A stretch of DNA of 59,793 bases from Flavobacterium sp. J27 (GCF_004303025.1 NZ_PJQW01000017.1:1-59793), one strand, 5' to 3'; positions 1 to 8,471 are shown, numbered from the stretch's first letter. Translations and numbers: made by a program. The notes: generated by a model not told the origin, from the sequence alone.

Positions 1-75
1 AACCAGTGAAGCTAGCTTCACTGGTTTTAATTAATTTATTGTAAAACTTGTCAATCTATTTTAGGACGACTCAAA
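1..75. repeat. Left terminal copy of a 75-bp inverted repeat
   Basis: Positions 1-75 are the exact reverse complement of 59719-59793; identity breaks at position 76. The outermost 26 bases (1-26) are themselves a perfect palindrome centred on GCTAGC. The core is a GC-containing hairpin flanked by A/T runs, which could act as a bidirectional terminator. Because both ends stop on the same palindrome, this looks like a dispersed repeat at which the sequence was broken. Confidence 0.9.
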
Positions 76-146
76 CTATGTAGTAAAATATTTTTTTGTT
101 ATTTTTCATGAAGTTTTATTCAATTATTACTAAGACCTTTTTATAA

Positions 147-162
147 TTGTAAAATTTTACAA
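147..162. promoter_or_regulatory. 16-bp perfect palindrome before the Crp/Fnr start
   Basis: TTGTAAAATTTTACAA is a perfect dyad ending two bases before the ATG of the Crp/Fnr gene. Crp/Fnr proteins bind twofold-symmetric sites, so an autoregulatory operator is possible. The site is very AT-rich, so chance symmetry cannot be excluded. Confidence 0.4.
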
Positions 163-164
163 AA

Positions 165-764
165 ATGTCAAATCCGACTACATATAAAACTCTTTTTGAA
201 CAAGTAATTCGAAGTTATGCTCCTGTAAGTAATGCTTCAATGGAATTATTGTATGAAATATCAGTATTGGAGTTTTGGCCAAAAGGAACGTTGCTTTTAC
301 AAGTTGGAGAAGTAGCGAAAGCACTTCATGTGATTTGTAAAGGTGCCATTATTGCCTATTTTATAGATGAGAAAGGAAATACGTACAACAAAAATATTTT
401 TTTAGAAAAAAATTTTGCAGGCTCAAAAGTGTCTTGTTTAAAAGAGACGCCTTCAGAATTTGCTTTAGAAACGTTAGAAGATTGTATCCTACTTTCTCTG
501 AATTATAAGAAGTATCGGGAACTTATTGATAACCATACAGATTTAAAAGATTTTTATATTGCTTATCTCGAAAAAAATTGGGTAGTGGACAAAGAAAAAA
601 GAGAAATTAGTTTGGTGATGCAAACGGCTACTGAGAGATATTTACAATTATTAGAGTTGCATCCAACTTTAGATAAGCGAATTCCGTTGCATCATATTGC
701 TTCTAATTTAGGTATTACTCCCACACAGCTAAGTCGCATTCGTAAAGAATTAAAAGAAAAATAA
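165..764 (+). CDS. Crp/Fnr family transcriptional regulator
   Basis: A 199-residue cytoplasmic regulator. Residues about 20-130 fit the cyclic-nucleotide-binding beta-roll (FWPKGTLLLQVGEVAKALHV, then a GAIIAYFID strand). The last 25 residues form a winged-helix recognition segment (HIASNLGITPTQLSRIRKEL). No cysteine cluster for an Fe-S sensor is visible, so the effector is unknown. The gene precedes a small transporter and an acetyltransferase on the same strand with short gaps and may control them. A perfect 16-bp palindrome sits just before the start codon. Family assignment is firm; the regulon is inference. Confidence 0.9.
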   Translation: MSNPTTYKTLFEQVIRSYAPVSNASMELLYEISVLEFWPKGTLLLQVGEVAKALHVICKGAIIAYFIDEKGNTYNKNIFLEKNFAGSKVSCLKETPSEFALETLEDCILLSLNYKKYRELIDNHTDLKDFYIAYLEKNWVVDKEKREISLVMQTATERYLQLLELHPTLDKRIPLHHIASNLGITPTQLSRIRKELKEK

Positions 765-818
765 TATCCATCAACATATGTAAAGAACTAGTATAAAATT
801 CTAATCGAAATTTGCTGT

Positions 819-1268
819 ATGAAAGAGATTAGTTTATACATCATTGCATTTTTAGGCGGTATTTTTTTAGCCGTTCAAGCTGGTTTCAATTCGCAATTAG
901 GTAATTATTTAAAGCAACCTATATTTGCGGTTATTGTCACTTCGGTGGGAAGTACTTTTTTTGGAATCTTACTCGCTTCCTTACTTGCAAAAAAAACACC
1001 TACAATCACATTGTTAGCCGATGTACCTTGGTATTTATGGTTTATAGGAGCATTTTTTAGCATGTTAGGCATCTCTTTCTATTTTTATACTATTCCTAAA
1101 TTGGGTATTTCTAAAGTAATTGCCTTAGGTTTGTGTGGACAACTTTTATTTTCTTTTTTAGCAGGAAGTTATGGTTGGTTGCATCTACCTGTTGAAATGA
1201 TTACACCCAAGCGAATTTTAGGAATTCTAGCGATGATTATCGGAGTCTTTTTACTAAATATGAAATAA
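819..1268 (+). CDS. DMT-type inner-membrane transporter, YdcZ/DUF606 family
   Basis: A 149-residue integral membrane protein with about five hydrophobic helices and almost no soluble part. The opening segment, with GGIFLAVQAGFNSQLGNYL, is typical of the YdcZ (DUF606) branch of the drug/metabolite transporter superfamily. These half-size proteins are thought to work as small exporters, often as dimers; the substrate is not known. Its stop codon overlaps the start of the next gene (TAATG), so it is translationally coupled to the GNAT gene and probably shares a transcript with the upstream Crp/Fnr regulator. Confidence 0.85.
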   Translation: MKEISLYIIAFLGGIFLAVQAGFNSQLGNYLKQPIFAVIVTSVGSTFFGILLASLLAKKTPTITLLADVPWYLWFIGAFFSMLGISFYFYTIPKLGISKVIALGLCGQLLFSFLAGSYGWLHLPVEMITPKRILGILAMIIGVFLLNMK

Positions 1269-1984
1269 TGAATATCACACAAGAAAATATTGAAAATTTA
1301 ACTTCTCTATGGAAAGAAGTAGCTTTAGCTACAGGGAATTATATTGTTTCTGAAAGTATTGCTATTGCAACAGTAGCCAAAGGGCAATGGCCAAACCGAA
1401 TTTGGTACCAAAACAATAATGATATCCCAATTAAAAAAATAAGTCATTGGTTACAAGATAATACTGTTCCACTCACGTATGCTTATTTTAATGAAGGGGA
1501 ATATGAGAACAATTATGATTTTTCTTCCTTTCAATTAAAATCAAGTCAGTATGGAATGTCTTTGTTACTTGATAAAAAATGGGATATAACCTCTAGAGTG
1601 ATGTTTCAAAAAATAGAAGATGATAATAGTATTGCAATATGGACTACTAATTTTGAAAAAGCTTTTGGATATCCTATTTTACCAGAAATACTTCAAAAAA
1701 TGAAAGATAAGCTCTCTTTCTTTAACATAGTTTTTGAAGGACAACCAGTAGGAACAGTTGCTTTATATATAACCCAAACGATTGCTGGTATTCATTGTTT
1801 AGGTGTTGTTCCAGAAATGAGAGGAAAAGGTTTTGCGAGAGAAATAATGCAATTTGTTTTAGAAATTGCCCAAAATAAAGGAGCAACCATAGCGGTTTTG
1901 CAAGCTTCAGAAATGGCAAAAGAATTGTATTTTTCTATGGGATTTCAGCTGGATTTTATGCTACATAATTTTGTTCGGAAGTAA
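1268..1984 (+). CDS. GNAT family N-acetyltransferase
   Basis: A 238-residue cytoplasmic protein whose C-terminal half carries the GNAT fold: a strand ending in IHCLGVVPEMRGKGFA supplies the R-x-x-G-x-G/A acetyl-CoA pyrophosphate loop, followed by the helix AREIMQFVLEIAQNKG and the final ELYFSMGF strand-turn typical of the family. The N-terminal half is less recognisable and may determine substrate. The start codon overlaps the transporter stop codon by one base. A strong hairpin with a T-run follows the stop, closing the three-gene unit. The substrate is unknown. Confidence 0.88.
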   Translation: MNITQENIENLTSLWKEVALATGNYIVSESIAIATVAKGQWPNRIWYQNNNDIPIKKISHWLQDNTVPLTYAYFNEGEYENNYDFSSFQLKSSQYGMSLLLDKKWDITSRVMFQKIEDDNSIAIWTTNFEKAFGYPILPEILQKMKDKLSFFNIVFEGQPVGTVALYITQTIAGIHCLGVVPEMRGKGFAREIMQFVLEIAQNKGATIAVLQASEMAKELYFSMGFQLDFMLHNFVRK

Positions 1985-2000
1985 TAAAATAGTAATAAAT

Positions 2001-2032
2001 AAAAAGCCTTTCAGAATGAGAAAGGCTTTTTT
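2001..2032. terminator. Bidirectional intrinsic terminator between convergent genes
   Basis: AAAAAGCCTTTC and GAAAGGCTTTTT form a 12-bp stem around a short loop, with an A-run on the left and a T-run on the right. It can end both the GNAT operon and the minus-strand TonB receptor. Confidence 0.9.
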
Positions 2033-2044
2033 AGTTATCTGAAA

Positions 2045-4345
2045 TTAATTTAAATCTAAGGGTATTTTTACACTCAATGCAATATTTAAACCAGGTTCTG
2101 AAATATTGTATGCTCTAAAACGAGACATATGGTTTACATAATTTTTATCGAAAATATTGTTTGCGGTTAACGTAAAAGCCGTTTTTTTATAAGTGGTACC
2201 AATGCCTATGTTGAAAATAGAATAACCTGGTGTTTTTAATTCATTTTCAGCTACTTGGTTTTGGTCGAAAGTAGAAGCAATTGTTAGGTTGATAACCGAA
2301 CTACTAAATTTACCAAAATCATTCAGTGTGATGAACAAAGTATTCGTTAATTTGGTAGGATTCATCATAGGTAAATACGAATCATTGTCTGTTCTTATCC
2401 CTTTTAAGGTTGCAAAACTATTGTCTAAACGAAACCATTTTAAGCCTTCAGGATGAATAGAAACAGTTGCTTCTCCACCTGTAATTTGTGCTTCCGATTG
2501 TTGGTATTCATACAAAGGCACACTTACAGCAGGATCTAAATTACTTGGAACAGAGGTTCCTGTTGGTTCAATATAAATATAATTACGAATGGTATTCATA
2601 AAGAAAGCCCCTTCGATGCTTATTGATTCATTAGCATAAACGGCGTTAAAATCAAATTGTTGATTGTGTTCTTTTTTAAAATTAGCATTACCTACTTCAA
2701 AGCGTTGTGATTCTAATTTGAAACCGTTAGATGTTAATTCGTTTAAATTAGGCGAACGGTAACCAGTTGCAAAACTGGTACGTAAGGTTAGTTTTTTTGC
2801 AATCGTATAGGCTATTCCTGCTGAACCACTCACATTATTGTACGATTTAGAAATTTCGGGAATTGTATAATTCAAACCATTGGTTTCATCTGTGTCTAAA
2901 TTTCTGGAATCAAAACGTGCACCCAAGCTAAAATTAAAATTATTATATTGGTATTTATTTACTGCAAATAAACCAAAATCTTTAATCCTTGCATCAGGAA
3001 TTAAAACGGTTTGCGCTCCCGAATTGTTTTTATTGTTTTGGTACATCCCTTGAGAACCAATGATTGTACTGAATCTATTCCAAGTAGGAGCGTACCATTT
3101 TAAGTTATAAGTTAAACTTTGTAAGGTCATGTCTACATATTTGTATCCTTTTTTTACGCCTGATAATTCTTCATTTTCAGTACGATGATTGTTTTGGTAG
3201 CCTACAACCAAATCGAATTTTGACTTGCCTGTTAGAAAAGTAGAACTGGAGGTAATTCTGTTATCTACTACTGTATGAAAAGGCGCTTCTATTTCAAAAG
3301 GGTATTTTTCTTTTTCAATATCTGAATTGATGATTTCACCGTTTGGACCAAAAGAAATGTCTTTTCCATCTAAGATTCCAAAATATGCTTGATTAAAAGT
3401 ATATTCTAAATTGGTAGCCCCCCATTTTTTGTGAGTACCCACATATCCTTTGACACCATATTCTAATAATCGGGTATTAGGAACTCGAAACGATTGGTTA
3501 TTGATAAAATAGTCAGAAAAAAGTTTGCCTAATGCACTCACCCCCCAATTTAAATTTTCTTTAGCTCCATCTACTTTTGCATTCGCTCTCCAGCCTAGAT
3601 TATTGGTAGACATGGCTGCAAAAGCAGAACCTTTCGTTGTTCCAATAGCAGCAGGTTTGGTTTTTACAAAATTAATCACACCACCCATAGCTTCTGGTCC
3701 ATATAATAAACTTTCAGGTCCTTTAATGACTTCAATTTTTTCAAAACCATTTTCATTAACGCCAATACCATGTTCGTCATCCCATTGTTGTGTTTCAAAA
3801 CGCACCCCATCAATAACCGTTAAAACACGATTACTCGAGAGGCCTCTAATAGAAGGTCTGCTCACCATAGTTCCAGAGGTAACTGCGTCTACACCAGGAA
3901 TTTTATTTAAAATATCCATGACACTAAAGCCACCTACTTTGGCAATATTATCGATGTCTACTACATCTACTTCATAAGTATTTGTACTTTGTGTATTAAT
4001 GTAAGAATTAGACAAAACGACCTCATCCATTTGAATGATATGTTTTTTTAATTGTACATCTATTTTTTGTTCGTTCGTGGTTTCAGAAATGATAATTTCT
4101 TTGATTACAGGTTCGTAACTTAAATAAGAAAATTGAAGCGTAAATCGCCCTTTGGCATTTAAGCTTATAGAATAATTTCCATTTTCGTCTGAAACTACTC
4201 CTTTGTTCCATTCGGTAATGTAAATGTAAGCTCCAGCTAAAGGTAGGTTAGAATTTTCTTCTGAAATGGTTCCAGAAATACTATTTTGCGCTTTTAAAAA
4301 GGTTGATATACTTAAAAAAAATATCAAGAAAACTATTTTTTTCAT
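2045..4345 (-). CDS. TonB-dependent outer-membrane receptor
   Basis: A roughly 766-residue receptor. I place the start at 4345, where a signal peptide begins (MKKIVFLIFFLSISTFLKAQ); an ATG 26 codons upstream would put a non-signal extension in front. Residues about 23-105 are a CarboxypepD_reg-like beta-sandwich, followed by a plug domain (NKIPGVDAVTSG; VLTVIDGVRFE; EVIKGPESLLYGPEAMGG) and a 22-strand barrel. The plug loop has an acidic/His stretch (QQWDDEHG). Such loops occur in receptors for metals or metal chelates, but the substrate cannot be told from sequence. A lipoprotein gene lies just upstream on the same strand. Confidence 0.9.
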   Translation of the reverse strand: MKKIVFLIFFLSISTFLKAQNSISGTISEENSNLPLAGAYIYITEWNKGVVSDENGNYSISLNAKGRFTLQFSYLSYEPVIKEIIISETTNEQKIDVQLKKHIIQMDEVVLSNSYINTQSTNTYEVDVVDIDNIAKVGGFSVMDILNKIPGVDAVTSGTMVSRPSIRGLSSNRVLTVIDGVRFETQQWDDEHGIGVNENGFEKIEVIKGPESLLYGPEAMGGVINFVKTKPAAIGTTKGSAFAAMSTNNLGWRANAKVDGAKENLNWGVSALGKLFSDYFINNQSFRVPNTRLLEYGVKGYVGTHKKWGATNLEYTFNQAYFGILDGKDISFGPNGEIINSDIEKEKYPFEIEAPFHTVVDNRITSSSTFLTGKSKFDLVVGYQNNHRTENEELSGVKKGYKYVDMTLQSLTYNLKWYAPTWNRFSTIIGSQGMYQNNKNNSGAQTVLIPDARIKDFGLFAVNKYQYNNFNFSLGARFDSRNLDTDETNGLNYTIPEISKSYNNVSGSAGIAYTIAKKLTLRTSFATGYRSPNLNELTSNGFKLESQRFEVGNANFKKEHNQQFDFNAVYANESISIEGAFFMNTIRNYIYIEPTGTSVPSNLDPAVSVPLYEYQQSEAQITGGEATVSIHPEGLKWFRLDNSFATLKGIRTDNDSYLPMMNPTKLTNTLFITLNDFGKFSSSVINLTIASTFDQNQVAENELKTPGYSIFNIGIGTTYKKTAFTLTANNIFDKNYVNHMSRFRAYNISEPGLNIALSVKIPLDLN

Positions 4346-4488
4346 TTCTTGTTTGAAATTTAACAATATTGGTTGTAAAAATAGACGAAAATTATCTAAT
4401 AAAAAAGGTTTGGTGTTAACCAAAACCCTTTTCGTTTTTTTATCGCTTATTCTTTACTAAATCGATATATTCTGGTGCCATTTATCAT

Positions 4489-4944
4489 TCATGGGTTGTT
4501 TAAATGAATGTGTAAATAACTGTACAATAGGATGGAAGCGGGTTGAAATAACTGTTGTTTTACTGGGCTAATTTTAAATCCTGATTTCTTTTCGTTATTA
4601 AGTAGCTCTCCATTTTCATCCCACCGTAATGTGTTACCGGAACTATTCTCAATTTTTCCATTCTCATCCATAGCGACTAACTTGTTTTCTTTGTCATCAT
4701 ATAAAAAACCTTCTTTTAAAGTTAAAATAATATGGTCATTTTTGTCTTTTAATATATTTTGATTCTCAAATTTCCCAATGAGGTTGTTGTTTGAGTAGAT
4801 GGTTCCATCTTCTTTAATTTCCATAAAAACAACATCGTTTTCTCCTTTAATTTCAAAAGCTGAAATGTTTTGTTTTTCTGATTTTTCCTGACATGAAATG
4901 ACGAATAAAAATAGTACAATACAGGGTGCAAGTAGTTTTTTCAT
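4489..4944 (-). CDS. Putative lipoprotein of unknown function
   Basis: A 151-residue protein with a lipoprotein signal peptide (hydrophobic core, then FVISC with the lipidated Cys near residue 18). The mature part has short repeating strand-turn units (KEDGTIYSNNNLIGKF; KDKNDHIILTL; DENGKIENSSGNTLRW) that suggest a small beta-rich fold built from WG- or propeller-like repeats. I do not recognise a named family. It lies 143 bases upstream of the TonB receptor gene on the same strand and could be co-transcribed, though no partner role is shown. A long inverted repeat lies in its upstream region. Confidence 0.7.
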   Translation of the reverse strand: MKKLLAPCIVLFLFVISCQEKSEKQNISAFEIKGENDVVFMEIKEDGTIYSNNNLIGKFENQNILKDKNDHIILTLKEGFLYDDKENKLVAMDENGKIENSSGNTLRWDENGELLNNEKKSGFKISPVKQQLFQPASILLYSYLHIHLNNP

Positions 4945-5001
4945 GGTTTAAAAATTAATAGGTTATATTTTACAAAAATACGTGCTATTGCATTAGTTGT
5001 C

Positions 5002-5054
5002 AATACGTATTTATACTGATTTTTGCTCTTTTTTTGTACGTATAAATACGTATT
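5002..5054. repeat. 15-bp inverted repeat with TACGTA cores
   Basis: AATACGTATTTATAC (5002-5016) is repeated perfectly in inverted orientation at 5040-5054, separated by 23 bases. Each arm contains the self-complementary ATACGTAT. It lies between two minus-strand genes, without a T-run after it, so it looks more like a two-arm operator for the lipoprotein gene than a terminator. Confidence 0.6.
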
Positions 5055-5067
5055 TTTAATATTTAAC

Positions 5068-5577
5068 CTAGTGTTTTTTAGAGTGTTCAAACTTTGTCAA
5101 AGTATCATCGATTAGGTGTTCAATGGTTAGAAAATTAATTGCCAATTTTGCGATTATGTTTTCTAGGTTTTCTTTATCATAAGATTCCCAGCCTTCTAAT
5201 AAGGTTAAAGGACCAAATTGAGTATTTACATTTTTCCAATTGTTTTTATATTTCTGGAAATCATGTCTAAAAGCTTGAGCAAAATCGCTACTTTTTAAAT
5301 GATATCCTTTTAATTCTCGAAGTTTTAAAGCATGAATATTGTAGTAAATTCTATTCTGTTTTAACGTTTTTTCGTTTACCCAAATAGCAAAAAAAATTCT
5401 AGTTTTAGCAGTAAGAGGATCAGTGTTTTCGTTTGACCATGTGGTTTTGTATAATTTTAAAACAATAGAATCTAGAGTAATGCCCACATGAATTTGTAAT
5501 TGTTTAGCTTTTAATTCTTCTATATTAATTTTTTCAGCTGCTTTTTTGAATTTTTCTAAATAATAGTTTTCGTTCAT
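5068..5577 (-). CDS. Hypothetical cytoplasmic protein
   Basis: A 169-residue protein with no signal peptide or membrane segment. It begins with a Lys/Glu-rich helix and contains a central beta-rich part with several aromatic residues (VGITLDSIVLKLYKTTW; TRIFFAIWVNEKTL), then a helical C-terminus. I do not recognise the family. It is followed at 5002-5054 by a long inverted repeat and is preceded by about 400 bases without a conventional gene. The composition matches its neighbours. Confidence 0.6.
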   Translation of the reverse strand: MNENYYLEKFKKAAEKINIEELKAKQLQIHVGITLDSIVLKLYKTTWSNENTDPLTAKTRIFFAIWVNEKTLKQNRIYYNIHALKLRELKGYHLKSSDFAQAFRHDFQKYKNNWKNVNTQFGPLTLLEGWESYDKENLENIIAKLAINFLTIEHLIDDTLTKFEHSKKH

Positions 5578-5996
5578 AATTTTAGTAATTCAAGTTATGG
5601 TTCCTTTAGCTACTTTTTTTATCATACCAGTTTCAGAATAAATTCCAAAAAACATTTTTTCTAAACGTATTTATTTTTTGTATATAATCTGATTTGGTGT
5701 TACATTTTCAAAGATACAACATACGATTTTTATCAAAATCATTATTTAGGGGGTATTTTAACAATTAAATTCTTTTTAAAAAAGAGTGGATTTAAAAAAA
5801 AATACTTAAATTAGTAGAACAGATAGTTTAATTTTTGCCATGAAAAAAGGGATCCTTAGGTATGACAGTCCTGTTCTTTTGATATGCGCAGCAAAAGAAG
5901 TAGTAATTTAAAACTTCAAAACAATGTTTCTCGAGTAGATGTTGATTCTAGTACTTACTATTAAACCACCTACTGGAGGAATATTGTCATAAAAAT
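5578..5996. other. 419-bp region without a conventional gene
   Basis: The left half is AT-rich with nothing recognisable. The right half holds a promoter-like segment (5746-5814), a 23-codon frame opening at 5840 (MKKGILRYDSPVLLICAAKE and three further residues) and an overlapping 26-codon frame opening MRSKRSSNLKLQNN. Both are short, and neither resembles a known family. Confidence 0.5.
5746..5814 (+). promoter_or_regulatory. Promoter-like segment with TTAGG box and TAAATTAG element
   Basis: TTAGG at 5746-5750 is followed by an A-run and TAAATTAG at 5807-5814, a variant of the Bacteroidota -7 consensus. The same succession (TTAGG box, nine A residues, TAC/TAT, TTA-TATTAG) precedes the T9SS gene at 12655. 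Confidence 0.4.
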
Positions 5997-6052
5997 TTAA
6001 GAATTCACTTTTTTTAACAAGGCTTCATTTTCGAAGCCTTTGTTGTTTTTTC
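5821..6052 (+). ncRNA. Candidate short transcript (small RNA or small-peptide mRNA)
   Basis: A promoter-like element at 5807-5814 and a plus-strand intrinsic terminator at 6016-6052 delimit a transcript of about 230 bases. It would include a 23-codon frame (5840-5911) and would end antisense to the last codons of the AraC-family gene. Whether it works as an RNA or encodes a peptide cannot be told. This is inferred from signals only, with no homology. Confidence 0.35.
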
Positions 6053-6941
6053 TTTCGGTTTCTCTATAACTTTTTGGAGTCATAGCTTTACTTTTCTTAA
6101 AGGTTCGATTGAAATAAGGTATGTCTCTAAAACCACATGAATAAGCTATTTCTGAAATCGTCAAGTCGGAATTAATGAGAAGTTTGCAAGAAGATATAAT
6201 TCTATACTCGGTTAAATATTGAAAAAAAGTCACTTTTTTTATTCTTTTAAAAAATACACAAAATGATGATTTTTCCATATCCAAAAATTGCGCTACATCA
6301 TCTAAAGCGATATTATTTTGGAAGTTATTCATAACATAGAGTTCTAAAAGTTGTATTTTTTTAGTGTTTCGGTTTTCAATAATGGGTTGTCCTACAATGT
6401 TAGTGTTTTGAGTATGAGCTAAAATTGATAAAACTGATAAAAAAGAAATAATTCTTTCTTGAGGGGTTTGATTGAGCATTAATTTTAAAATGTTCTGTAA
6501 ATTAAACAATGCTTGTTCTTGAAAAGCTATTCCATTTGAGATTTTATTAATACTTTCTATTTGTTCGGATAATTCTGGAAAAGTTGCTTTTAAATCAATT
6601 AAGATATCAGTAGAAAAAAACAAACAGATGTTTTCTATTTTACCTTCTTCATCATGAGTAAATTCATCAAATGACCAACAGTGAGGAAGATGAGGAGGAA
6701 TTAAAATAATTTCTCCTGCATTAAAAGACGCTATATTATCTCCAATAATTCTTGTGCCCCTTCCTGTTATTATATAGGCTACTTCCCAAAAATCCTGTCT
6801 ATGCAAATGAATTTGTTTATCCCATTTAATATGTACATGGTCTAATTTAAAGGATTGATTCAAATGATTTTCGGAATGACAATATTTTATAATATCGGGC
6901 AAGTTGTTGTTTTTTTGATATAAAATACAAATATAAGACAA
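5997..6941 (-). CDS. AraC family transcriptional regulator
   Basis: A 314-residue regulator. The N-terminal half has a cupin-type sensing domain (LHRQDFWEVAYIITGRGTRI, then ILIPPHLPHCWSFDE, with His residues of the cupin motif). Residues about 205-300 carry the double helix-turn-helix of AraC/XylS proteins (ALDDVAQFLDMEKSSFCVFF and LTISEIAYSCGFRDIPYFNR). It is transcribed divergently from a membrane acyltransferase with only about 70 bases between starts, so it probably regulates that gene. A plus-strand terminator lies inside its 3' end. The inducer is unknown, and the N-terminal start is less certain than the domains. Confidence 0.9.
   Translation of the reverse strand: MSYICILYQKNNNLPDIIKYCHSENHLNQSFKLDHVHIKWDKQIHLHRQDFWEVAYIITGRGTRIIGDNIASFNAGEIILIPPHLPHCWSFDEFTHDEEGKIENICLFFSTDILIDLKATFPELSEQIESINKISNGIAFQEQALFNLQNILKLMLNQTPQERIISFLSVLSILAHTQNTNIVGQPIIENRNTKKIQLLELYVMNNFQNNIALDDVAQFLDMEKSSFCVFFKRIKKVTFFQYLTEYRIISSCKLLINSDLTISEIAYSCGFRDIPYFNRTFKKSKAMTPKSYRETERKNNKGFENEALLKKVNS
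6016..6052 (+). terminator. Plus-strand intrinsic terminator inside the AraC gene end
   Basis: AACAAGGCTTC (6016-6026) pairs with GAAGCCTTTGTT (6033-6044), with one bulged base, and is followed by GTTTTTTC. The T-run is on the plus strand, so it serves transcription coming from the left, not the AraC gene that encodes it on the minus strand. Confidence 0.65.
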
Positions 6942-7014
6942 TATTATTCAACTATATCTCAATTTGAATTGTTTCAAACCTCTTACTTTTATGGTCCAAA
7001 TATTACTTATAGAT

Positions 7015-8148
7015 ATGACTGATAAAAACGCCCTTTTACAATCAAAATTGCATTACAAAATTTTGGATGCACTGCGAGGTATTGCCGCTTTAGTTGTAGT
7101 TGTTTTTCACATTTTAGAGATTCATTCGGGAGGTGATCACACAAAGCAATTGTTAAATCATGGTTATTTAGCGGTAGATTTTTTTTTCATTTTATCTGGA
7201 TATGTAATCAGTTATGCATATGATGACAGATGGGATATTATGTCTTTAGGACATTTTTTTAAGAGAAGAATAATTCGTTTACAACCAATGCTCATCTTTG
7301 GAGCTATTTTTGGTGCGGTATTGTTTTATTTTCAAGATTCTGAAATTCTGGGTTGGGGAAGAATTTCCGAAGTAGCTGTATGGAAATTACTTATTTTAAC
7401 AAGTATGAGTTTTTTTCTAATACCAGTAGGGAAAGGATTAGATATTAGAGGTTGGAATGAAATGTTTCCAATAAATGGCCCTTCTTGGACATTGTTTTTT
7501 GAAGAAATTGCTAATATTTCATATGCTTTAGTTTTAAGAAGGTTAACTAATAAAATAATGTTCATTTTAGTTTTAGTAGCCATGCTATTTACGATTCATT
7601 ATTCACTTACAAATCCTCAAGGAGATATTATTGGTGGATGGGCAATTGATGATCCAACTCAATTAAAAATTGGTTTTATTCGTTTAGCATTTCCTTTTTT
7701 AGCAGGTATAGTATTAGCTCGAACTGTGAAAGTAGGTAAGCAGAAGTATAGTTTTTTACTTGCATCTGTACTTTTAGTTGTTTGTTTAGTAATGCCAAGA
7801 ATTGGAGGGCATGAACATCTTTGGCAAAACGGTTTGTATGAATGTGTTTGTCTAATTATTGTTTTTCCCTTTATAGTATGGTTAGGGGCAAGTGGAGAAG
7901 TAAAGGGTGCAACGGCTAAAGTAAGTGATTTTTTGGGTAATATTTCTTATCCAATTTATATTACGCACTTTCCGATTGTCTATGTTTATATGGCATGGGT
8001 TTCAAACCACAATTATACACTTGAAAAAAGTTGGCCATTTGCAATTTTAACCATGTTAGTCTCTGTTATTGTTGCTATAGCAGCTATGAGATTATATGAT
8101 ATGCCAACTCGATTGTGGTTAAAAAGTAAATATTTATCTAAAAAATAA
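7015..8148 (+). CDS. Acyltransferase 3 (OafA/YrhL) family membrane protein
   Basis: A polytopic inner-membrane acyltransferase, about 377 residues from the start I prefer at 7015 (MTDKNALLQSKLHYKILDAL); an upstream ATG adds 17 residues unlike the family. It opens with the signature LDALRGIAALVVVVFHI, whose His is catalytic in this family, followed by GYLAVDFFFILSGYVISY and about ten hydrophobic helices. Family members transfer acetyl or other acyl groups to surface sugars such as O-antigen or peptidoglycan; the acceptor here is unknown. The divergent AraC gene probably controls it. A hairpin follows the stop. Confidence 0.9.
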   Translation: MTDKNALLQSKLHYKILDALRGIAALVVVVFHILEIHSGGDHTKQLLNHGYLAVDFFFILSGYVISYAYDDRWDIMSLGHFFKRRIIRLQPMLIFGAIFGAVLFYFQDSEILGWGRISEVAVWKLLILTSMSFFLIPVGKGLDIRGWNEMFPINGPSWTLFFEEIANISYALVLRRLTNKIMFILVLVAMLFTIHYSLTNPQGDIIGGWAIDDPTQLKIGFIRLAFPFLAGIVLARTVKVGKQKYSFLLASVLLVVCLVMPRIGGHEHLWQNGLYECVCLIIVFPFIVWLGASGEVKGATAKVSDFLGNISYPIYITHFPIVYVYMAWVSNHNYTLEKSWPFAILTMLVSVIVAIAAMRLYDMPTRLWLKSKYLSKK

Positions 8149-8182
8149 GAACAAAAGCTTCGTTTTAGAAGCCTTTGTTCTT
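8147..8182. terminator. Hairpin after the acyltransferase gene
   Basis: AAGAACAAA-A-GCTTC pairs with GAAGC-C-TTTGTTCTT across one mismatch and a short loop. The trailing T-run is weak, so termination efficiency is uncertain. Confidence 0.5.
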
Positions 8183-8223
8183 ATGAATGTGAGAGGTTTA
8201 TTGTTGTTAGCTCTTTGGTTTGC

Positions 8224-8469
8224 CTACAAAAGATCATTTTTCCATATGTTATAATCACTTTTCATGCAGTGCCCACAAGGTCTAAAACCATTTTCAATAG
8301 CTTCTTTTATAGAAGAAAAGAAAACCCTATTTTCTCGATTCATTCGTTTGCCTGATTTACAATTTAAAAAACCGTAAATTTTGAGTTTTTTGTTACCACC
8401 AAAATTAATCTCTCGTTGTTTTATTTTACGATATAAATCATTGTTTGCTATTTCTGAGTGATGTATCAT
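8224..8469 (-). CDS. Small Ada-type zinc-binding domain protein
   Basis: An 81-residue protein consisting almost only of the metal-binding module found at the N-terminus of the Ada methylphosphotriester repair protein: KIYGFLNCKSGKRMNREN, then FFSSIKEAIENGFRPCGHCM. Three cysteines of the usual four are in place; the position of the second one (four residues after the first) is Lys, as I recall for stand-alone Bacteroidota homologues. Without a methyltransferase or AraC domain it cannot be a full Ada protein. It ends an operon with a DNA-damage-type oxygenase two bases upstream, which suggests alkylation repair or sensing. Confidence 0.8.
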   Translation of the reverse strand: MIHHSEIANNDLYRKIKQREINFGGNKKLKIYGFLNCKSGKRMNRENRVFFSSIKEAIENGFRPCGHCMKSDYNIWKNDLL

Positions 8470-8471
8470 AA

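Noticed and set aside
3525..3977. 150-codon plus-strand open frame
   Set aside because: It lies wholly antisense within the TonB receptor gene, has no recognisable protein features and follows the receptor's codon pattern in reverse.
5578..5996. RiPP or bacteriocin precursor in the short frames at 5840-5970
   Set aside because: No double-Gly leader, Cys-rich core or modification genes are nearby; only a short transcript can be supported.
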